DNA of 64,000 nt from Paralvinella palmiformis (lineage: Eukaryota > Annelida > Polychaeta > Terebellida > Alvinellidae): the NCBI GenBank assembly GCA_025642065.1, contig JAODUP010000190.1, positions 571,423-635,422 on the forward strand, given 5' to 3'. This document shows positions 57,979 through 64,000 of this stretch, piece after piece. The notes beneath the pieces are model-generated. The model was not told where the DNA came from. It saw only the letters and a program-made list of their open reading frames with translations, and ran no database searches. Each line of letters begins with the position of its first letter. Positions within the stretch are counted from its first letter, which is position 1. The translations under genes were made by a program, and so were the position numbers.

Positions 57979-60055
57979 TATATGACAACATTCTATGACC
58001 AAGATGTCTGTAGTCGGCACACTATATATATAAATATATATATATATAGTGTATACATATAAGTTCCATGTTTTATATTCTTGCATTATGTATGTTTCGG
58101 TGTAGATTAGGTAGAATACTTATTAGTCTGACAATTCTGGCTGCACATTACTGTTTCCTTGTCAAATCATCATTTCAGTCTATTCCTCTGTACACGTGAC
58201 TACTGTATTTCTTATTATGTAATCTGTAGTGCTAGTAGTAATTTGGTTGGCGACAGTTGACTGGGTGACGGCCGGCGAGCGCTGTCGATTCGGAGTACAT
58301 ACAAACACATCGTGGACAATACAATAGGATCTGTATCATTAATCTCTCCCATTGCTGTGTAATTTGTGTATTAAAGCTGTATTCTGAACATTCTCCTCTC
58401 TCTGTTCATCGTCTTCTTTCGATGTCCAACTTCTGTTGTTCTCTTGCTCATTAACCACGCCACCCGACTCTCTCTCTCTCTCTCTGACTCTCGCTCTAAC
58501 ACCGCTTTCCCGACGTATTCGCCACTGGCGCTTCCTGTCCGGGTGGGACACGGGGGCGAATCTACTGAACTCCGTGCTCCTCCTGGTGTCGTTCGGTAGG
58601 GGTCTGGGAAGTGGTGCTGAAACCGTCTTCATTTCTGCACGTCTGCGATGGTGATCCGGTCAAGTCTCACAGGTGCAATATTCTGACGACTCGGTTAAGT
58701 AGCGATGCTGAATTTAGATTTGCGTTTAGTGTTTTCTGAAAAGAGGATCACCATCACGGAACTGCCAGATATGTATCTGCTTTGTTGTTTATGGTCACAC
58801 TGTACACACAAACCTCTGATTTGCATGTTTTACTAGTGTATAGACTCTACACACACACACATACACACACAAACTGCTCCTGAGCACACATGCACGCCTA
58901 ATATTACTAATGTTGCACAGCATGTACGCAGACGTCGGGAAGCTGCTGATGACATGGTGATTTAAATGTTAAAAGCATCTTTTAAACCCTTACGTCTATG
59001 TCTAAATACTACAATGTGCGTGTTACTATTGCGTACGCAAATTTACCTTCAACAAATTATGACAACAAATACTATTGCATCTGCAGCTACCTTTGTCTCG
59101 TTAGTCCCGCGTTATCATTGCGTCAATCACATATATGGCATGTTAATATGCAATCTACGGTTGCGTTTGCTCAAGGTTTCCAATGGAACAATTTCTAGTA
59201 TAAATACCTGCACGAAACAAGAACCAAACATCGTCTGTTATGTCACAAAGTTAACGTCGGCGCCGAACCCACACTATTCAGTGCAGTGTTTCTCCTTATG
59301 ATTGCAAGACATTTGACAAGACTGCGTTGTCTCTATCATGATTTCAATACAAACGGCACATAAACAAATCAGCTCGGTGAGGAAATATTTGCAAAGGCAA
59401 GTGCATGTACGAACTGAACAGTGTTGATCCATAAGCAAAAATAAATATTAAAATTACTCCAGAACACAAACATCATGATCCAGAGTTTTTGTCTGAAGAT
59501 ATTAAACCGAAGTTCGTAAATGTTTTAAGAAACTTGACCTATGTCCCCGGTGTGATCAGTATCGAGACTAAACAAAGAAATCCCGTATCCAACATCAACA
59601 TTTTCATAATTGAAATTAAGTTTTTTTGACAGCCGTTACAACTAAATTTGGCCTATCTTTCAATTTAAATATAAGGCACTTTAAAACTGGGGTGTTCTGA
59701 AAACGGGTAGGCAGGCTTTTATTTCCAAAATTTGGGGGTAATGCGCCATTTTGTGCTACGTTTAACGTGCCAGTGACTTGAGTGCTAATTACAAAATTGA
59801 AATATTTTTCAATTGGTGCCTTTTGGTCATTAATATACTTCATACGATAGGTTGATATGTAAAATAGTCGATTCATCCACCCATGGAAACACTGAATATT
59901 CAAAACGCGCTAACAACGGAAAGGTTGCAAATAAATAATTCGTTAAATACGGACCAACAACACACGAAAACAAATCTTTGTCTAAGTTACCATTGGCGTA
60001 TAAATTATATACAGTATTCAGTGTATGCTTCTATATCATCAACCCCTTCCAGGAT
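57576..60055. other. Intergenic region between PTBP and the retrotransposon cluster
   Basis: TA arrays lie at 57944-57983 and 58022-58050. An ATTAAA at 58370 could be a further polyadenylation signal or belong to an unrecognised repeat. Positions 58250-58680 are richer in GC with a CT array (58469-58487). The remainder to 60055 shows no recognised gene; part may be the 3' untranslated part of the adjoining minus-strand LINE. Confidence 0.5.
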
Positions 60056-60530
60056 TTACTGATGTAGTTGTTGCGCTTGGTTTGTGGAAGGACGAATGCC
60101 ATGTTTGACGATACATGAACAAACACGTGCTATTTCACTGCATTGTTCCCACCTAGCGATCAAACTGCGAACTATAAATTTAGTCCGAGAGCCAGTTACA
60201 GAGTTACAGCGAATTACATTAATATGAATAGATTGCTTTGTCGGGTGATCATTCCGTATATGAGGAAAATGCAATCGAAAGAATGAGGAAGTTTCTTACT
60301 AATAAAGTCGTCAATGAACAAACATCTTTGGTATTGATATATGTCGCTTAATTTGAAGATTTCACAGTTTTTGAATAAATGATGCGTATGATTGTTATAA
60401 CTCACATTATTACTAATTCGAATAGCTCTTAATTTTCTGTAAAGATACAGTTTGATTGAGGCTTGATGAATTGGTATTTCCTCAAAATCGAATATCACAG
60501 GAAATATATGGTTGTATGAGTGCCAGGTAT
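60056..60530 (-). pseudogene. LINE ORF2 C-terminal region remnant
   Basis: Two overlapping frames read LYLYRKLRAIRISNNVSYNN, then HTHHLFKNCEIFKLSDIYQYQ, and later IARWEQCSEIARVCS. The block LQKRAIRII...LFKKLxILxLxDIYxYQ is characteristic of the C-terminal thumb region of many LINEs. A frameshift lies near 60250. Confidence 0.7.
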
Positions 60531-60798
60531 AGAGTTTTCGGAGTATCGTTTGATAAGAAATTCCTTAGCAGTTTTATGTGCTATATAAAACCCGAGAATT
60601 TTTTTTCACGAATCAAATAATATTTCAAAAAAAGAGACATCCACAAACACCTAGAAATTTATGGTTTTCTCTTGGAATTGAGAGCCAGTTTGCTTCAAAT
60701 GAGTACCACCACCTAGGAAAATTATCAATTTAGGGGGTTTAGAAACTTTATTTAACGAGAGATCATTCGCACAAAACCATTCAAATAAGTTAATCATT

Positions 60799-61110
60799 TC
60801 AACATTTGCTCTTTGGTATAAGGTAGCCATTATAGTTTAATTTATTTAATAACGTGTCTGTCTTAAGAACATCAAATGATTTTGAGAGATTACAGAACAT
60901 AGATAATGTAACTTGTTTAGGAGTAGAATTATTAACTAATCCACACCGGGTTAATAAATGCTTATGTTTGTGAATCATGACCTGCACTAAGCCTAAGTTT
61001 TCTTGGTCTGGTTTTATAGTCTCTAAACATATACTGTTAATTTCAGGTGCTTTCAAATAGTCAGCACTTTGTCTGTATCTTAAGATAATTTTGATAGGAG
61101 TTTTAACCAA
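60799..61110 (-). pseudogene. LINE reverse transcriptase remnant without catalytic block
   Basis: The fragment contains TLSMFCNLSKSFDVLKTDTL, then LLNKLNYNG, the conserved strand-helix block with FxDLSKAFD, in which Asn replaces the first catalytic Asp. Just after it the reading changes to EMINLFEWFCANDLSLN, a region normally found after the YxDD box. The palm segment with YxDD is therefore missing. The N-terminal fingers are also shortened. It cannot encode an active enzyme. Confidence 0.7.
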
Positions 61111-61339
61111 TTTTTGGATTTGAATCGACTACGTACCTTTCATATTTTTTATATATTAAATTCAAGGAGATGAGAATAATAGTTTCTTTTTTACTTGCGC
61201 TAAGTCTTATCAAACACATTCAAGTAATTTTAGTAGTATTTAATATTTTCGTTCCTTTGGTTTACTAAGTTTCTTTTTGAATACCTCCACCTTATGTTTG
61301 AAAGATGCATATTAGCCAGTTGAGACCTATGGCTCATAT

Positions 61340-61699
61340 TTATATATTTCTTTTCGAACCGTGTTTTAAAGAAAGGAAATGGTTCGTTGAATATCTTTTT
61401 GAAGACTGATATGAATTATAAGCGGAGTCAGGACAATCAGTGTTTAATGTTTCAAAAAGATTCCTATCACATAACAATTGTTTAAATTTAGTGATGTTAG
61501 TTGGAGTAAATTTCCGTTTAATATTGAATGGAAGTTTATCGGTACGTCTGTTTAAATCAGTTACAATATGGAACGTGCCAAAATAATGCGCCACATCAGT
61601 CAAAATAATTACTGAGAGTGTGTCCTTGAAAATCAGATTTGAATATTTGTTATCAATCAGAGTAGCTGACACTTTGGTTAGTTTGTGAATAAGTTGCAA
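61340..61699 (-). pseudogene. LINE ORF2 linker between endonuclease and reverse transcriptase
   Basis: A 119-codon open stretch with IILTDVAHYFGTFHIV (endonuclease end), then TPTNITKFKQLLCDRN and NTDCPDSAYNSYQSS. That pattern of a small domain with SAYN is typical of the segment joining the two enzymes in LINEs. It ends in a stop, and downstream frames continue with interruptions. Confidence 0.7.
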
Positions 61700-61734
61700 A
61701 AACCCTCGAGATAAAATACCATCAACTTAGTCGC

Positions 61735-62230
61735 TAGTTTTATCATCAGTTCCATATTTCAATAAACAAACATTAACATCACCAAGAATCAAGCTTGATT
61801 TACCCTCAAAATTGATAACTTCCATAATATCAAACAGAGTAGAGGAAACACATCAAGATCAACAAATGGTGGGGTGGGGTGTTTATAAATGATACCAGCG
61901 ATTATTTAGTCATCAGATTCATTTTTCATTTCGATAAATAATGATTCATAAATATATGGAATTAAATCTTTAACTTTAAAATTAATCGAGTCCTTTATAA
62001 ATAGACCCACACCACCTCAACCATCATTGTTTCTACAGCACATTATAATATGATATTCAGAAAGAACGACTCGGGGGTCTCTATCAGTACAAAATACCTC
62101 ACTCACTTCAATTATATTAAATGAAAAGTCCTTGTTATATAAGTCGCATAAAATATTATTAAATATATCCCAATTAGATGATAAACTTCTACTGTTAAAA
62201 TGAAAGCTAGATCAGGTTCATAATATTTAC
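61735..62230 (-). pseudogene. LINE endonuclease remnant
   Basis: The minus strand reads NSRSLSSNWDIFNNILCDL near the N-terminus, then EVFCTDRDPRVV, GGVGLFIKD, YESLFIEM, IIAGIIYKHP and LILGDVNVCLLKYG. These are the usual succession for the exonuclease-endonuclease-phosphatase fold of LINEs, ending in the GDxN block. Stops (for example in NDG-stop-GGVG) and at least one frame change near 61830 break it. The usual acidic, histidine-bearing C-terminal motif was not traced. Confidence 0.75.
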
Positions 62231-62780
62231 AGTTTTGATTCTTCTGTTCAATTGGCGAATCTCCATTGTCATCCAAATACTTCATCGTGTAACAGTGATT
62301 CTAACTCGAACACATTCGTATTAAAACAACGGGGAAGATTGTCATAATGTTGATGGTTTATTAGAAAAACCCAAAAAATAAACGAAATAATAAAAAGAAA
62401 CCATGCAATACATAAATGCATATTAGTACATAGACATTGTTGATTATTTACATATCACAGATTAAAATAAACAAAATGATAGTTTACAGATATTCATTAT
62501 TTGCTTATAATGAAACCACATGGGGTAATTACCATAACCAGACGACGGCCACACTAACTATAGCAATTCCTTGATCCTTCACTTGCCTATACAAGAAACC
62601 ACGACTTACAAGAAGATAATCATACTCCTAAAGGAGATACTTACCTTCCACAGTTGAAATAGGTGTAATCAAAGGCTTTCTTTCTGTTTGGTGGATCTAC
62701 TAAAGAATCAAACAACTGGATCAGCACACTGTCTAGATCTCCACTCATATTGGCTTAAAATCTCATTACATACTAATTCA

Positions 62781-63158
62781 TCATCCACTGGAGTCATAGA
62801 CATACTGATTGTACCCATATCTGGTATCGTCTGACAATTGTGACATATCACATAGTGTTATTTCATTATACTCATCTGTGTTAGATGCTAATCCAGGCAT
62901 TCGGGATAGTGCATCAGCATCCAAATGTTCTTTCCCATACCTATAATTTATAGAAAAGGTATATGTTTCTAATACTGGAACACACCTGTGTCCCATTGTA
63001 TCTAGCTTTGCAGACATGATAATATAGGTTATCGAATTGTTATCGGTGTGTACAATAGAATTGTTACTATATAAGTAGTCATGAAACTTTGGAGTTATGA
63101 CCCACTCGAGACCTTTAGTTTTACCCTTTCTACGAGATTTCTGGATATTGCCACCCAA
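62781..63158 (-). pseudogene. Ty3/gypsy RNase H, internally deleted
   Basis: The frame contains KSRRKGKTKGLEWVITPKFHD, TDNNSITYI with the second-half catalytic Asp, and GKEHLDADALSRMPG, the hallmark RNase H end. KGKTKG is normally followed by about 100 residues that include the first catalytic Asp and Glu; here it joins directly to the late W(A)VTxKFHDYL block. In the connection just upstream (about 63205) an in-frame TAG replaces a Tyr of the YYRRF motif. Confidence 0.85.
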
Positions 63159-63345
63159 CAGATCATTAAAAGCTTGGCTATTTTCGAGAAATTTCTAACG
63201 AACCTACGGTACTAACCACCAAATCCTAAATAAAAATGCAATTCATTGACATTAGTGTGTTCTGGCCAAGTCTGAATTTGGCTGATCTTATCAGGGTCAG
63301 TACTGATCCCATCTTCAGACACAATATGTCCTACATATTTCACTT

Positions 63346-63771
63346 TTCTTTACTAGAAATTTTAAGATTACATTGACGGAAACGCTTAAATAATTGCCTA
63401 TGCCTCTCTAAATGTTCATCGAACGTTTCAGCAAAAATTATAATGTCATCAAGAAATACTTCACATATGGTATGATATAGAAAACCTAAAAAAAATGACA
63501 TAAATCTCTGATACGTAGCAGGTGCGCTAGATAATCCGAAAGGCAGCCTATTGTATTCGAAAAATCCTAATGGATCTGCTGTTAATCCGGTTCGTTCTTT
63601 GTGAGACTCTTCAATTTCTAACGGATAGTACCCACTCTTCATATCTAAGACGGAAAAGAATTTATTACCTGCTAAACCGTTCAATACTTCGTCCACTCTG
63701 GGCAATGCATAAGCATCCCTTGCCCTCCTCCCATTGAATTGCCTATAGTCAACACAAAGGGGGAAGTGCAT
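63346..63771 (-). pseudogene. Ty3/gypsy reverse transcriptase (broken at its 5' side)
   Basis: 142 codons with the RT blocks in order: LCVDYRQFN, ALPRVDEVL, FFSVLDMKSGYYPLEIEE with the first catalytic Asp, YNRLPFGLSSAPATYQRFM, and EVFLDDIIIFAETFDEHLE, which is the YxDD box as FLDD. This domain is largely intact. A frameshift near 63770 separates it from the upstream segment containing GMYDEVKKHLKELLDANIIR and SPWCSNVVLVRK. The stop at the end also follows a frame change. Confidence 0.9.
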
Positions 63772-64000
63772 TATTACGTTTCCGAACTAGTACTACATTT
63801 GAGCACCACGGACTATGAGAAGGTCTGATTATATTAGCATCCAATAGTTCTTTTAGATGCTTCTTCACTTCATCATACATACCTTTTGGAATATATCGAT
63901 GTCTTTGTTTAGAGGGTCTTGGATCGGAGATATCTATTCTATGTTTTATCGTACTGGTTAATCCGACTCATTGTTGGAGAAGATATCAGTTTATCCAGCT

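Larger units (their letters stand above)
60056..62420 (-). mobile_element. Degenerate non-LTR (LINE) retrotransposon, internally deleted
   Basis: Read on the minus strand, the fragments follow LINE ORF2 order: an apurinic-type endonuclease (about 62230-61735), a linker (61730-61340), part of the reverse transcriptase (61110-60840) and the C-terminal region (60530-60056). Frameshifts and stops separate them. The likeness is to the CR1/L2/jockey-like broad group; the clade was not settled. No poly-A tail or target-site duplication was seen. The 5' border with the gypsy fragment lies somewhere in 62400-62520. Confidence 0.8.
62520..64000 (-). mobile_element. Ty3/gypsy LTR retrotransposon pol fragment, runs off the window
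   Basis: Minus-strand order: segment before RT (64000-63775), RT (63771-63346), connection (63345-63160), RNase H (63158-62781), then the beginning of the integrase side (about 62780-62520), fading into the LINE. The order is that of Ty3/gypsy. Gag, protease and LTRs are not in the window or not recognised. At least three frameshifts, one internal stop and a deletion in RNase H show a dead copy. Confidence 0.85.

Noticed and set aside
58339..58632. 97-codon minus-strand frame rich in Arg and Glu
   Set aside because: Much of it is translated CT microsatellite. I considered a retroelement LTR or gag end here but could not support it.
59616..59903. 95-codon minus-strand frame left of the LINE
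   Set aside because: No LINE, integrase or other domain is visible. It may be LINE 3' untranslated sequence.
62640..62755. Minus-strand ATG frame ending in a perfect gtaagt donor, like the first exon of a host gene
   Set aside because: The peptide (QLFDSLVDPPNRKK) continues the gypsy pol reading from the neighbouring frame (YEWRSRQCADPVV) after a frameshift, so the donor-like sequence is probably coincidental.

Overview
The window is animal nuclear DNA. Most of it is one intron-rich gene on the + strand, with a degraded retrotransposon cluster at the right end. The AT-leaning introns, very dense GT/GA/TA microsatellites, a tRNA-derived SINE, a non-LTR retrotransposon and a Ty3/gypsy element suggest a marine invertebrate, most likely a mollusc or another lophotrochozoan. 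That placement is inference; no species-specific marker was found.

Main gene (about 8.7-57.6 kb, +): a polypyrimidine tract-binding protein (PTBP / hnRNP I) with four RRM domains. I rebuilt 17 coding exons plus one alternative last exon. All have GT-AG borders and phases that join without a break. From the first recognised exon the reading frame gives about 561 residues (about 565 with the other last exon, 25 fewer with a shorter exon 8). Human PTBP1 isoforms are 531-557 residues. RRM1 is in exons 2-3, RRM2 in exons 4-7, a Pro/Ala/Gly linker in exons 7-10, RRM3 in exons 10-13 and RRM4 in exons 14-17. The 5' end is not settled: the conserved vertebrate context (...K|RGSDEL) needs an upstream exon ending in a Lys codon, and only two weak candidates were found.

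The gene carries several signs of alternative splicing. A 34-nt RRM3 exon has the same length and place as the vertebrate exon whose skipping drives PTB autoregulation by nonsense-mediated decay, and skipping it here gives a stop six codons later. A 21-nt frame-neutral microexon lies in the RRM2-RRM3 linker, where vertebrate exon 9 is alternatively spliced. Exon 8 has two in-phase donors and two in-phase acceptors. Most striking, there are two tandem last exons, both encoding the final beta-strand of RRM4 but ending in different C-termini (KSVI-stop and KSTIAPAP-stop). A likely branch point for the second overlaps the stop codon of the first.

The introns hold a SINE with target-site duplications (29.6 kb), a MITE-like inverted-repeat element (30.2-30.5 kb), a 117-bp GTGA array (24.8 kb), many dinucleotide arrays, and islands richer in GC and CpG in the two long 5' introns (10.5-11.1, 15.2-15.8, 17.9-18.4, 21.3-22.2 and 23.0-23.3 kb). 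A 3'UTR of about 4.2 kb ends near an AATAAA at 57.55 kb, just after a strong hairpin.

Right end (60.0-64.0 kb, - strand): an internally deleted non-LTR (LINE) retrotransposon next to a Ty3/gypsy pol fragment that runs off the window. Both have stops, frameshifts and missing catalytic blocks. I saw no tRNA gene, CRISPR array, operon or second host gene. The best candidate for something undescribed is the duplicated terminal exon of PTBP.
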